DNA of 47,817 nucleotides, taken from positions 1 to 47,817 of the forward strand of contig UQTA01000018.1 in NCBI GenBank assembly GCA_900543885.1. Direction: 5' to 3'. Position 1 is the stretch's first letter, and every line of letters begins with the position of its first letter. The translations under genes and the position numbers were made by a program. The DNA comes from an uncultured Clostridium sp. (GTDB lineage: Bacteria; Bacillota; Clostridia; Lachnospirales; Lachnospiraceae). The notes beneath the pieces are model-generated. The model was given only the letters and a program-made list of their open reading frames with translations. It ran no database searches and was not told where the DNA came from. Shown here one piece after another: positions 16,496 through 26,067 of the stretch.

Positions 16496-17443
16496 ATGAA
16501 AAAGATAATTTTAGACTGTGATCCGGGAATGGATGACTCCATGGCCATTGTCATGGCAGTAAAATCAAAGGAACTGGATGTGAAAGCAATCACAACTGTC
16601 AACGGAAATTACCCGGTAGATGTGACAGCGGTAAACGCACTGAAAGTGCTGGAAATGCTTAAAAGAACAGATATTCCTGTTGCAAAAGGAATGCCGGAGC
16701 CAATGTTTAGGGAAACTCCCAAGGATCCATTTACCCATGGAAAAGACGGTCAGGCGGAAAATTTCCTGCCGGAGCCGAAGACACCATTAAGTGAAAAACA
16801 TGCCATTGATATGATCATTGATGTGGTAAAGGAAAATCCTGGTGAGATCTATATTTTGTCTACGGGCCCCATGAGCAACATTGCCATGGCTATGAAGAAG
16901 GCGCCGGAGATCAAGCCGATGATCGCCGGGATCTATGCAATCTCCGGTATGTTTGGCTTAAATAAATATGCGTTTGCAAATGCAACTGGCGATACACCTC
17001 AAAGTGAGTGGAATGTGTATGTAGATCCGGAGGCAGCATCCATTGTATATAATTCAGGTGTGAACCTGGTAGCCATTGGTCTGGATGTTGCGACTCATTT
17101 TGATGTAAATTTAACCGAAAAAGATATTGCGGCTTTGGACAAAAGTGATAAAATGGAAGCAGGATTCCTCCGTCAGGCTATTCGATTTGTCAATGGAAGA
17201 GGCTTTGAGGCATACTGTACTGTCATTGACTGTATGGCGGTAGCATATGCCATTGACGAATCACTGATCGAAACTTTTGAGGGAAGAGTAGGAATTGAGA
17301 CGAAAGATGGTCTTACACTGGGAAATACAGTGGTAGACTACCGTCATCACCATGTGTGGGAAAATCTTCCAAAAGTTAAGATTGCAAGAACCGCAGATCA
17401 TCAGAGATTTTTAAACATGCTTATGGAACTGGTTCTGGCATAA
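16496..17443 (+). CDS. Inosine/uridine-preferring nucleoside hydrolase family
   Basis: A 315-aa hydrolase. LDCDPGMDDSMAI at the N-terminus carries the calcium-binding DxDxxxDD signature (Asp7, Asp9, Asp13, Asp14). ILSTGPMSNIAMAMK, EWNVYVDPEAASIV and the late TVIDCMAVAYAID with Asp are further family positions. Known members cleave the N-glycosidic bond of nucleosides to base and free sugar. The operon also encodes a deoxyribosyltransferase-like protein and adenine deaminase, supporting an N-glycoside substrate whose base may be adenine. Spacing to yjbQ is 12 bp. Confidence 0.92.
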   Translation: MKKIILDCDPGMDDSMAIVMAVKSKELDVKAITTVNGNYPVDVTAVNALKVLEMLKRTDIPVAKGMPEPMFRETPKDPFTHGKDGQAENFLPEPKTPLSEKHAIDMIIDVVKENPGEIYILSTGPMSNIAMAMKKAPEIKPMIAGIYAISGMFGLNKYAFANATGDTPQSEWNVYVDPEAASIVYNSGVNLVAIGLDVATHFDVNLTEKDIAALDKSDKMEAGFLRQAIRFVNGRGFEAYCTVIDCMAVAYAIDESLIETFEGRVGIETKDGLTLGNTVVDYRHHHVWENLPKVKIARTADHQRFLNMLMELVLA

Positions 17444-17481
17444 GGCGCATTTTGCGTGCATAAGATCAGGGAGGAAAGACG

Positions 17482-18570
17482 ATGTTTCAGAAAGAAAAGA
17501 TTTATATTGCAGGGCCGGAGTGTTTTTACATCGGCGGTTATGATATGCTGGCAGCTATGCGTGCAGAGTCCCTTGCGAAAGGATTTGGGGTAACACTTCC
17601 TAATGATCATCCGCTGGATATGGAAAATCCGGATCTCAGAAAGCGTGCAGACAGTATTTTTGCAGATTTAAAGAAAATCATGCTGGATACGACAGTTGTG
17701 ATTGCTGATCTGGAAGCTTATCGGGGTTCAGAACCGGACAGCGGAACGATTTATGAGCTGGGAATGGCATATGCCAAAGGAGCCAGGTGTTATGGCTATA
17801 CCAGAGATAAACGCCCTTTGGTATGGAAAGACCAGAAATATACACTGAAAGATGGAAAGGTCTACGATGAGCACGGAAAAGAGGCTCCCTATAAAGATCT
17901 TCCATTTAGTCCATGTATCGTTGCTTCTACAAAGATCATAGAAGGTGACTATGGTGACTGCCTGAAAGCGCTGATGACAGATATTGAGGAAGAGAAGAAG
18001 TATAAGGGACTGAGGGGCTACAGTGTAGATTATACTGCTGCAAAGACCTATAAGTCAGACCGGCCGGTTGTTTATCTGGCCGGACCGGAGCGCTATAATA
18101 AAGATGCAGCTAAGATCTATAATAAGAGAAAAGAGTTATGTGCTTCCTATGGCCTGCAGGCTTTTACACCGGCAGACTGGGCGGAAGGTGTGGAAAAAAT
18201 AAATACAGACTGCCCTTATACAGCAGCTGCAAACCAATTTGACAGCTGGCAGCAGCATGTTCGCAACTGCGATGCCATTATTGCAGACTTAAATGATTAT
18301 CGGGGATATGAGTGCAGCAATGATGTTGCTTTCGAGTGCGGAATGGCCTTTCAGTTAGGCAAAAAAATGTACGGCTATGTAGATGATGCCCGTCCTGCAA
18401 AGGAAAAAGTTCCTAATCTGGGAGAAGAACATGAATACAGGGATATGACAGGGGCAAATGTAGAAAACTTTAATTATCCGGTAAATCTTATGTTCTCCTG
18501 TTCAATGGATATCAGAGAAGGAAAATTTGAAGAAATTCTGAAAGAAATAGCGAAGGAGTTATGTAAATGA
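17482..18570 (+). CDS. Tandem nucleoside 2-deoxyribosyltransferase-like protein
   Basis: A 362-aa protein made of two homologous domains. Domain 1 (about residues 5-170) has IYIAGPECF, VVIADLEAYRGSEPDSGTIY and YELGMAYAKG. Domain 2 (about 193-360) repeats VYLAGPERY, AIIADLNDYRGYECSNDVAF and FECGMAFQLGKKMYGY. These match the nucleoside 2-deoxyribosyltransferase fold, where Asp and Glu of the DLxxYRG...E region bind the sugar and serve as nucleophile. Both halves keep these residues. Single-domain members exchange or hydrolyse bases on deoxynucleosides or deoxynucleotides. The fused double form would make a built-in dimer. It sits 38 bp after the nucleoside hydrolase gene. Confidence 0.85.
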   Translation: MFQKEKIYIAGPECFYIGGYDMLAAMRAESLAKGFGVTLPNDHPLDMENPDLRKRADSIFADLKKIMLDTTVVIADLEAYRGSEPDSGTIYELGMAYAKGARCYGYTRDKRPLVWKDQKYTLKDGKVYDEHGKEAPYKDLPFSPCIVASTKIIEGDYGDCLKALMTDIEEEKKYKGLRGYSVDYTAAKTYKSDRPVVYLAGPERYNKDAAKIYNKRKELCASYGLQAFTPADWAEGVEKINTDCPYTAAANQFDSWQQHVRNCDAIIADLNDYRGYECSNDVAFECGMAFQLGKKMYGYVDDARPAKEKVPNLGEEHEYRDMTGANVENFNYPVNLMFSCSMDIREGKFEEILKEIAKELCK

Positions 18571-18625
18571 TGGACTCCTGGAGTTTTTGTACCTGATTTT
18601 GCGAAAAAGCTCTGAGAATCCATCT
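18569..18625. repeat. Dispersed hairpin repeat R1, reverse-oriented copy D
   Basis: Read on the minus strand, the CGCAAAATCAGGTACA core is identical to that in the copy at 25002-25088, and flanking bases form a GGACTC/GAGAATCC-type stem with G-U pairs. It lies just before adenine deaminase. Confidence 0.65.
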
Positions 18626-18645
18626 AAAGGAGAGGAGGGGGATAT

Positions 18646-20400
18646 ATGAGAAATTTAAAATCTCTCACAGATCAGGTGGCAGCTGCCGCTGGAAGTAAAA
18701 AAGCAGAACTGGTACTTAAGAATGCCCGTATTGTCAATGTATTTACTCAGTCCATTGAAGAAGGGGATATTGCCATTGAAGATGGATACATTGTGGGGAT
18801 CGGAAATTATGATGGAGTGACGGAGAAAAACTTAGATGGGGCCTATGTATGTCCGGGATTCTTAGACGGACATATCCATATAGAAAGCTCCATGACTTCC
18901 CCCGGGGAATTTGAACGGGCTGTAGTACCACATGGCACTACAGCGGTGATCACAGATCCCCATGAGATCACAAATGTGGCAGGAGAAGCAGGGATCCGGT
19001 TTATGATGCAGTCGGCAAAAAAGCTGGATCTGGATGTATATTTTATGCTTCCTTCCTGTGTGCCTGCCACAGATCTGGATGAATCCGGGGCAGAGCTTCT
19101 GGCAGCAGATCTGGAGCCATTTTATATGGAAGAAAAGGTTCTGGGACTGGCAGAGGTAATGAATGCTTATGGCGTGACCCATGGGGATAAAGACTGCCTG
19201 GAAAAACTGATACAGGCACGTTCCTTAAGGAAAGCCATTGATGGCCATGCCCCGTCTCTTTCCGGGAAAGAGTTAAATGCCTATGTGACTGCCGGGATCT
19301 GCTCTGACCATGAGTGTTCTGATTTTGAAGAAGCAAGGGAGAAGTTTTCCAGAGGCCAGTGGATCATGATCCGTCAGGGAACAGCGGCAAAGAATCTAAA
19401 AGGACTTATAGGAATGTTTGAAGATCCTTATTATCAGCGGTGCCTTCTGGTCACAGATGATAAGCATCCGGGAGATCTGATCCGTATCGGTCATATTGAT
19501 GCCATTATAAGAGAAGCCGTTTCCATGGGCGCTGATCCCATCCGGGCGATCCGCATGGGCACTTTAAATACCGCTATGTATTTTGGACTTTCAGATATGG
19601 GCGCAGTAGCACCGGGATATCTTGCAGATCTGGCTGTTTTTGATAATCTGAAGGATTTTTATGTAAAACAGGTATACAAAGGCGGAAAACTGGTGGCAGA
19701 AAACGGAAAAATGCTCCACCAGAAAGAAAAAGTCACAGACTGGTCTGATGAGATTAAAGAACGTGTATTTCATTCCTTCCACAGGGGTCCTGTTTCAGTG
19801 GAAGAACTGCAGTTAAAAGAAACCACAGGAACCCATCAGCGGGTCATTGACATGGTAGCCCATGAACTGATCACAAAAGAGCGGATCGAAGAGTGGAAAG
19901 AACTGCCGGGTGTTGCTTCCGGCGTAGATATAAGCCGCGACATCGTAAAACTGGTTGCCATTGAACGGCACAAAAATACCGGTCATGTGGGACTGGGCTT
20001 TTTAGGAAAATATGGCTTAAAGAAAGGAGCCGTAGCCACCAGCATCGGTCACGATTCCCACAACCTTGTCATCGCCGGAGTCACTGACGAAGACATAGTC
20101 CTTGCAGGCAACCGCGTGATCGAAAACGGAGGGGGGCTTGCTATTGCCCTTGATGGAAAAGTATTAGCAGACCTGCCTTTGCCTATTGGCGGACTTATGG
20201 CAGATGAACCGGTAGAAGTGGTAGATGAAAAGCTGGAGCATATGAAAAAGATTTCTATGGAACTGGGCATTTCAGAAGATATTGATGCTTTCATGACACT
20301 GGCATTTATCAGTCTTCCTGTGATCCCTATACTAAGGCTGAATACATATGGAATTGTGAATGTGGAGAAGCATCAGGTGGTAAAAGCCAGATTTGAGTGA
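18646..20400 (+). CDS. ade: Adenine deaminase
   Basis: A 584-aa amidohydrolase converting adenine to hypoxanthine and ammonia in the cytoplasm. Metal ligands appear in DGHIHIESSM (His76, His78); other conserved segments are AVITDPHEITNVAG, AIDGHAPSLSG, GICSDHECSDFEEA and LVTDDKHPGDL. The C-terminal domain has GVATSIGHDSHN-like residues (KKGAVATSIGHDSHNLV) and GGLAIA. Length is normal for the bacterial Ade/AdeC family. ATG 18646 follows GGAGAGGAGG. It closes the operon, and a strong terminator follows 32 bp downstream. Confidence 0.96.
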   Translation: MRNLKSLTDQVAAAAGSKKAELVLKNARIVNVFTQSIEEGDIAIEDGYIVGIGNYDGVTEKNLDGAYVCPGFLDGHIHIESSMTSPGEFERAVVPHGTTAVITDPHEITNVAGEAGIRFMMQSAKKLDLDVYFMLPSCVPATDLDESGAELLAADLEPFYMEEKVLGLAEVMNAYGVTHGDKDCLEKLIQARSLRKAIDGHAPSLSGKELNAYVTAGICSDHECSDFEEAREKFSRGQWIMIRQGTAAKNLKGLIGMFEDPYYQRCLLVTDDKHPGDLIRIGHIDAIIREAVSMGADPIRAIRMGTLNTAMYFGLSDMGAVAPGYLADLAVFDNLKDFYVKQVYKGGKLVAENGKMLHQKEKVTDWSDEIKERVFHSFHRGPVSVEELQLKETTGTHQRVIDMVAHELITKERIEEWKELPGVASGVDISRDIVKLVAIERHKNTGHVGLGFLGKYGLKKGAVATSIGHDSHNLVIAGVTDEDIVLAGNRVIENGGGLAIALDGKVLADLPLPIGGLMADEPVEVVDEKLEHMKKISMELGISEDIDAFMTLAFISLPVIPILRLNTYGIVNVEKHQVVKARFE

Positions 20401-20431
20401 GAATAACAATTAAAAAACAGTTTAAGCTGAT

Positions 20432-20470
20432 CAAAAAATCAATCGTAAATTTTTGCGATTGATTTTTTTG
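20432..20470 (+). terminator. Intrinsic terminator after adenine deaminase
   Basis: AAAAAATCAATCG pairs with CGATTGATTTTTT and ends in a run of seven T. It closes the GntR-controlled region. Confidence 0.88.
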
Positions 20471-20505
20471 CGCTTCTTCAGATGATGATAAGGAGGATGC
20501 CTTTT

Positions 20506-20534
20506 TTGTTTATTTCTGTTATACTTGGTATAGT
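20506..20534 (+). promoter_or_regulatory. Candidate promoter of the YesN/YesM operon
   Basis: TTGTTT (20506-20511) and TATAGT (20529-20534) are 17 bp apart, about 60 bp before the yesN-like start codon. Confidence 0.5.
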
Positions 20535-20597
20535 TATTTCGAAAACGATAGTCATTAAGCTAAGAATATATGAGAGAATAAAAGGGGATGCAGGAAC

Positions 20598-21686
20598 ATG
20601 TATAAAGTGTTGATTGTAGATGATGAGATCATGATACGCCGTGGGTTAAGCAAGATCATTCACTGGGAAGAAATGGGATTTGAAATGGCGGGGGCAGTTG
20701 GAAATGCAATGGAAGCGCTGGAACTGATCAAAAAGACACCAGTTGATGTCCTTTTAACAGACATCAGCATGCCGGAGATGACAGGACTGGAACTGATCCA
20801 TCAGGCAAGAAAGATATTGCCGGGGTTAAAGGCAGTGGTGATCAGCGGGTACAGCGAGTTTGATTATGCCAGGGAAGCCATTGAACTGAAAGTGGAAAAT
20901 TATATTTTAAAGCCACTGGATCCTAAAAAGATCACAGAAACTTTTCAGAAGATCTGCAAAGAGCTGGATCAGGAACAGCGCAGGGAGCGCAGGGAACAGT
21001 ACCTTCAGTCAGAGTATGAGGTAAGAAGAGGTGCAGACCCGGAAAAGAAAGGCTGTGATGATGAGTGGCAGACTAAAATGATACAGGTCCTGGAAGAAGG
21101 ACGGTATAAAGAACTGGATGGATTTGTAGATCAGTGGTTTTTGCAGATGGAAAAAATGGACAGCAGGCAGATAAGGGAATACTGCTATAAATCCCTGCGC
21201 AAAGCAGCCATGTATTTTCATATGGATACACCGCCATTATTTAAGATTTATCAGTTATCAGATCAAGACCAGGAAAAATTTTCAAAGATGTTAAAAGAGG
21301 ACATGCAGATGCTGGCGTCTTGCCTGAAAGATAATTCAGAGTCATTTTCTATTTTAATTAGCAGCAAGGCAAAAAATTATATTGATGAAAATTACAGCAA
21401 AAAAGATCTGTCTTTACGGGAGATCGCTGATAAGCTGAATGTAAGTTATGGTTATCTGTCCACGGCATTTACAAAGACATATGGAGAGAACTTTAAATCC
21501 TATCTTGTATCTGTGCGTATGGAAAAAGCCAGGGAATTTTTAATGGAACGGAAATATAAAGTTTATGAGATCGCTGATAAGACAGGATATACCAGTTCCC
21601 GTTATTTTACAGATGCCTTTAAAAAACGGTTCGGGATTTCACCGGGAGATTATATCCTTCGGTTAAATGGGGAAAGCGAGGTATGA
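20598..21686 (+). CDS. YesN-type response regulator (receiver plus AraC DNA-binding domain)
   Basis: A 362-aa regulator. The receiver domain (residues 1-120) has acidic Asp8/Asp9 and the phosphorylation site Asp55 in LLTDISMPEM, and a Lys in YILKPLDP. A variable linker follows, then a double AraC helix-turn-helix (about 255-358; LSLREIADKLNVSYGYLSTAF and the second helix pair at VYEIADKTGYTSSRYFTDAF). It is shorter than the 500-aa versions, lacking most of the middle region. It is followed at once by its sensor kinase and then by the importer it probably activates. Confidence 0.93.
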   Translation: MYKVLIVDDEIMIRRGLSKIIHWEEMGFEMAGAVGNAMEALELIKKTPVDVLLTDISMPEMTGLELIHQARKILPGLKAVVISGYSEFDYAREAIELKVENYILKPLDPKKITETFQKICKELDQEQRRERREQYLQSEYEVRRGADPEKKGCDDEWQTKMIQVLEEGRYKELDGFVDQWFLQMEKMDSRQIREYCYKSLRKAAMYFHMDTPPLFKIYQLSDQDQEKFSKMLKEDMQMLASCLKDNSESFSILISSKAKNYIDENYSKKDLSLREIADKLNVSYGYLSTAFTKTYGENFKSYLVSVRMEKAREFLMERKYKVYEIADKTGYTSSRYFTDAFKKRFGISPGDYILRLNGESEV

Positions 21687-21687
21687 T

Positions 21688-23544
21688 ATGAAACGGGCAA
21701 TGACGTTAAAAACACGTTTTATCCTTACATCTTACTGCTCAATTGTGATCTCCGTTTTTTTGATCTGCATTGTAAGCTATGTTCTTCTGGGGAATCTTTC
21801 CCGGAAATTTGCCATACAGGCCAATCAGGAAGCAGTCCGGCAGAAAAATGAAGATATCAGTGGGAGAGTAAATGGTATTGAGGTAACAATAAGGGATATT
21901 ATTTATAATTCAGAGCTTCAGAAGCTTTTAAATGAGCGTAATACGGAAGAAGGACAGGAAAGCAAAGATGTTTATGGAATGCGTATGGCTGTAAACAGCA
22001 GTATTGCCCGCGCTTCCAGTTCTTTATATATGATCGATAATATTGCTGTTTTTGCAAAAGATGGAAGTATGATCGGAAGCCTGTATGAATTTAATACACC
22101 CAAAAAGTCTACAGAATATAGCTGGTTTGAAAAAATGGACCGTTCAAAAGGAGAAACTGTGTGGCTTAGTGATACGATCCATAAATCCAGGGATAATTAC
22201 GGCTACCATATGACCATTTCAGCGGTAAAAAAGATCCGTTCAATATCAAGTATGGATGGTTCACGTATGGGTGAAGAATTAGGCTGTGTTTATTTTACGG
22301 TGAACCTGGATGGATTACTGAATTTTGAACAGGAATATAAAGTCAGTGAAGACAGGAAAATGATGGTTGTCAATGAATGTTACCAGATCATAGGGGGAAC
22401 GGACGATAAAAAAAACGGGACGACTTTTAAAACGCGGTTTTTGAAAAATCCTGTGAATAATATGTATATTATAAATGATGATCAAAAAGAATTATTTACA
22501 TATGGGAAATTATCACAGAATATGAACTGGTATATTATCTGCATGATCCCGGAGCAGTCGATCTTAAAGAATTTTTACATGTCCATTATGATCTGTGCCG
22601 TGATATCTGTCCTTTTGCTGATCGTTTTTCTTCTGGTTTCCCTGCGTAATGCAGAATCCATCAGCCGTCCGGTACGCCTTCTGGAGAAAAAATGCGAGCT
22701 GGTAGCAAAAGGCCGCTTTGATATAAGAAATGAAAACAGCGGTATCCTGGAAATAGACCGGTTATTTACCCGGTTTAAGGATATGGCAGAACAGCTGGAT
22801 AATCTGATCCATAAGGTATATGAAGCGAAGATCAAAGAACAGAGCCTGATCGCTGAATCACGACAGGCACAGATGCAGGCACTCCAGATGCAGATCAACC
22901 CCCATTTTTTATACAACACCCTTGATTCTATCAATTGGATGGCATTGATGGCAGGAAATGAAGAGGTTTCTGAAATGATATTGGCTTTAGGCCAGCTGTT
23001 CCGCAGCAATATGAATACATCCGGTATTTATGCAAAGGTGAGCAATGCGGTTGAAAATGTAAGACTCTATATGTATTTGCAGCAGGTCCGTTTTGAAGAA
23101 GGACTGGAATATCAGATTGAAGTAGAGGATGATGTAAAGGATGCCATGATCTTAAAAAATCTGATCCAGCCATTAGTAGAAAATTCTATTAAGCATGGTA
23201 TCGAACCCTGGAATATAAAAGGTTCTGTCCATATATCCATTAAAAAATCAGGAGACCTGATCAGTCTGGCAGTCCAGGATAACGGACATGGGATCGCAAA
23301 AGAGCAGCTGGATCATTTAAGGCAGCAGTGGAAAGACATTGATAAAGAAGAGGAAGAAGGTAATACAGGAAAGGGGAGCGTGGGACTTCGTAACATTATG
23401 CGCAGGCTGTGGCTGTGTTATGGAAGCAAGGCCTCTTTTGTTATAAGCAGCAGTAAAGAAAAAGGTACAAGTACACTTATAAATTTCCCATTAGAATATC
23501 AGATTGTTCAGATAAATGAAGATACAATGAAAAAATCTGACTAA
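21688..23544 (+). CDS. YesM-type sensor histidine kinase
   Basis: A 618-aa membrane kinase with transmembrane helices at about residues 10-32 and 296-320 flanking a roughly 260-aa extracellular sensor domain, then HAMP (about 320-375), the His_kinase region with QINPHFLYNTLDSINW (His406 as phosphoacceptor), and an ATPase domain with LVENSIKHGIEPW and DNGHGIAKEQL. ATG 21688 begins one base after the yesN stop and follows GCGAGG; an upstream in-frame ATG (21667) would overlap yesN. It presumably senses the sugar imported by the neighbouring transporter, directly or through its binding protein. Confidence 0.93.
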   Translation: MKRAMTLKTRFILTSYCSIVISVFLICIVSYVLLGNLSRKFAIQANQEAVRQKNEDISGRVNGIEVTIRDIIYNSELQKLLNERNTEEGQESKDVYGMRMAVNSSIARASSSLYMIDNIAVFAKDGSMIGSLYEFNTPKKSTEYSWFEKMDRSKGETVWLSDTIHKSRDNYGYHMTISAVKKIRSISSMDGSRMGEELGCVYFTVNLDGLLNFEQEYKVSEDRKMMVVNECYQIIGGTDDKKNGTTFKTRFLKNPVNNMYIINDDQKELFTYGKLSQNMNWYIICMIPEQSILKNFYMSIMICAVISVLLLIVFLLVSLRNAESISRPVRLLEKKCELVAKGRFDIRNENSGILEIDRLFTRFKDMAEQLDNLIHKVYEAKIKEQSLIAESRQAQMQALQMQINPHFLYNTLDSINWMALMAGNEEVSEMILALGQLFRSNMNTSGIYAKVSNAVENVRLYMYLQQVRFEEGLEYQIEVEDDVKDAMILKNLIQPLVENSIKHGIEPWNIKGSVHISIKKSGDLISLAVQDNGHGIAKEQLDHLRQQWKDIDKEEEEGNTGKGSVGLRNIMRRLWLCYGSKASFVISSSKEKGTSTLINFPLEYQIVQINEDTMKKSD

Positions 23545-23657
23545 AATGAAAACTTTTCACATTGTCCTTTTGTATAAAACTTGTAATAATATACACACGA
23601 TGAACGTAAAGTGACAACATAAGTCACAAACAAGAAGATTCCAGGAGGACAATACGT

Positions 23658-24992
23658 ATGAAAAAAACAGTTGCTTTTCTCATGTGCCTTTCAGCAGCAG
23701 GTCTGCTTGCAGGATGCGGAGCAAAAACCGAGGCTACTACAGCTGCAGCAGATACCACAGGAGCTGCTTCTACAGAAACCAAGGCAGAGGCAAAGGGTGA
23801 TCCTGTAGTGATCAATTATTATGACTGGGATATCCCGGATCAGAAATTCATTGATGATTTCAATGCTGCAAATCCTGATATCCAGGTAGTAGCACACAGC
23901 ATTCCTGCTAATGGTGAGCGTCTTACAAAGTTAGACATCCTGGCAATGAGCGGCGGCGATATGGACGTAATGCCTATTTCTGACGGTGATCAGTTTACCC
24001 GTTTTGAATCCGGTATGCTGGCTCCACTGGATGATTTTATTGCAAAAGACGGCGTAGATATGGACAAGTCTTTTGGAAAATATGCAATCTGGGGACAGTA
24101 TGACGGTAAATATTACGGAATCCCATTCCGTGCAACACAGAGCGTTGTTTATTACAACAAAGACATGTTTGACAAGGCCGGAGTTGAGTATCCAAAGGAT
24201 GACTGGACATTAGACGAATATATCGAAACAGCACGTAAAATGGCTGAATGGGGAAAAGATCAGGGAATCTACGGAACCTATACCCATACTTATGCAAATG
24301 AGTGGGCAACCATTGCAGCACAGAAGGGCCAGTGGTATACAGAAGACGGTAAATGTAACATCAAGGATCCAGCATGGCAGAAAGCACTGGAAACACGTAA
24401 GATGTTAGACGATGAAGGAATCCAGATGCCTTACGGACAGATCGTAGCAGCAAAGGCAGCTATCAACAGCTCCTTCTTAGGCGGAAAAGAAGCAATGGTA
24501 ACAGCAGGAAGCTGGCTGGTAAGAGATATGAAGAACAAAGAAAAGTTCCCATTTGATTTCCAGGTAGGTGTTGCTTATATGCCAAGATTTGATGAATCCG
24601 TAGAAGGACTGCGCAGCAACTATTCATGTTCTGTACTGGGTATTCCAGAGAATTCAAAGCATAAAGAAGAAGCATGGCGCTTTATCCGTTACTATGTAGA
24701 AAATGCATCTAATTACATTGCAGCATCAGGAAATCTTCCTACTTATCTGCCGGCATACAATGATGATATGGTAAATATCTACTGCGAAGGTTCAGGACTT
24801 GATGTTTCCTATGCAAAGAAGTTCTTTGATCCGGCTGTACAGCTTACAACCAACAAGATCATTGGCAATAAGGGCGCTGAATATATGCAGATCGGCAAAG
24901 AAGAGATCGAACAGTATTTTAATGGTGAGAAATCCCTGGAAGATACTTTAGACAGTGTTGAAAGCCGTGTAAACGAAGCACTTGATAAATAA
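23658..24992 (+). CDS. Extracellular sugar-binding lipoprotein, second importer
   Basis: A 444-aa family 1 solute-binding protein. MKKTVAFLMCLSAAGLLAGC is a lipoprotein signal with lipobox LAGC, followed by a Thr/Ala linker. The binding-protein fold shows VINYYDWDIPDQKFIDDFN and VVYYNKDMFDKAGVEYPKDDW. ATG 23658 follows CAGGAGG. A short GTGAC/GTCAC hairpin (23611-23627) lies in the leader. The R1 repeat lies after the stop, before the permeases. Confidence 0.94.
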   Translation: MKKTVAFLMCLSAAGLLAGCGAKTEATTAAADTTGAASTETKAEAKGDPVVINYYDWDIPDQKFIDDFNAANPDIQVVAHSIPANGERLTKLDILAMSGGDMDVMPISDGDQFTRFESGMLAPLDDFIAKDGVDMDKSFGKYAIWGQYDGKYYGIPFRATQSVVYYNKDMFDKAGVEYPKDDWTLDEYIETARKMAEWGKDQGIYGTYTHTYANEWATIAAQKGQWYTEDGKCNIKDPAWQKALETRKMLDDEGIQMPYGQIVAAKAAINSSFLGGKEAMVTAGSWLVRDMKNKEKFPFDFQVGVAYMPRFDESVEGLRSNYSCSVLGIPENSKHKEEAWRFIRYYVENASNYIAASGNLPTYLPAYNDDMVNIYCEGSGLDVSYAKKFFDPAVQLTTNKIIGNKGAEYMQIGKEEIEQYFNGEKSLEDTLDSVESRVNEALDK

Positions 24993-25001
24993 TAAAAGTA
25001 T

Positions 25002-25088
25002 GTCCTCTCGGAGTCTTTCATGCACTTGCCTTTGCGGCTGACAAAAAATCTTCTCGCAAAATCAGGTACAGAAAGATTTCGAGAGAAT
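25002..25088. repeat. Dispersed hairpin repeat R1, copy A
   Basis: TCTCGGAGTCTTTC (left arm) and GAAAGATTTCGAGAGA (right arm) form the outer stem, with TTTGCG/CGCAAA inside. Nearly the same sequence occurs at 32229-32388 with an internal insertion. It separates the binding-protein gene from the permease genes. Confidence 0.8.
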
Positions 25089-25150
25089 ATAAGTTATACA
25101 CTTTCACAGTAAATATTTTATTTTTTAAAGAGAGGAAGCTGAAAACGGCT

Positions 25151-26056
25151 ATGAAATCGAGACACAAGCTGAACAGGATGGAGTTGAGAGAGGAGAGAGC
25201 CGCTTACGGCTTCCTCTTTCTTAGCTTGATCGGAACAACTGTTTTTATTTTAGTACCGATTCTGATGTCCATGTTTTTGGGATTCACTGCCTGGAATCCG
25301 ATGAAAGGACTGGCAGGTGTAGAATTCACAGGACTTGAAAATTTTCAAAACATATTAAAAGATGACAGAGTATTATCTGCAATACGCAATAACCTGATAT
25401 ATTCATTTTCTTATGTACCTTTGACCATTTCAATCGCTTTGGTCATGGCATCTCTTTTGAACAAATTTGTGTTCTGTAAGATACCGATCCGTATGATGAC
25501 CTTTATGCCTTATATTTCTTCCCTGGTTTCCGTAGCAACTGTATGGATGGTGCTGCTGTATCCAGACAAAGGACCGGTAAACTCAATTTTAACCAATGTA
25601 TTCCACATTGCAAACCCACCCCAGTGGTTTATCAGTTCAAAATGGGCTCTTAAAGGTATTATCATGATGTCTGTATGGCATGATGTAGGTTATTACTGCA
25701 TTATCCTTCTTGCAAACATGCAGGGACTTTCTGCAGAAGTTTACGAGTCTGCGGCAGTAGATGGAGCTAATAATATCCAGACATTTTTCAGGATAACCAT
25801 TCCTATGATGGCATCCAGCATTTTCTTCTGTATCACACTGGCAACTATCAACTCTTTTAAGATCTTTGACCAGGTAAATATCATTACAGAGGGTGGACCG
25901 GGATTTTCTACTACGGTTCTGGTACAGGCCATTTACTATTATGCATTTAAGGAATATAAGATCGGTTATGCAGCAGCAGTAGCTATTGTGCTGTTTGTGA
26001 TCATATTTATCTTTTCTACCGTGCTTCAGAAGCTGGAAGAAAAATTCACATACTAG
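25151..26056 (+). CDS. Carbohydrate ABC importer permease (MalF-like), second importer
   Basis: A 301-aa membrane protein with six hydrophobic helices and an EAA loop (ESAAVDGANNIQTFFRITIP, near residue 200). ATG 25151 follows GAGAGGAAG. It forms a permease pair with the next gene across an 11-bp gap. Confidence 0.93.
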   Translation: MKSRHKLNRMELREERAAYGFLFLSLIGTTVFILVPILMSMFLGFTAWNPMKGLAGVEFTGLENFQNILKDDRVLSAIRNNLIYSFSYVPLTISIALVMASLLNKFVFCKIPIRMMTFMPYISSLVSVATVWMVLLYPDKGPVNSILTNVFHIANPPQWFISSKWALKGIIMMSVWHDVGYYCIILLANMQGLSAEVYESAAVDGANNIQTFFRITIPMMASSIFFCITLATINSFKIFDQVNIITEGGPGFSTTVLVQAIYYYAFKEYKIGYAAAVAIVLFVIIFIFSTVLQKLEEKFTY

Positions 26057-26067
26057 GAGGCTGTATC

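Noticed and set aside
20535..20552. Catabolite-repression (cre) site before yesN
   Set aside because: GAAAACGATAGTCA resembles cre but needs a one-base insertion and has the wrong outer base on the left; the match is too poor to report.
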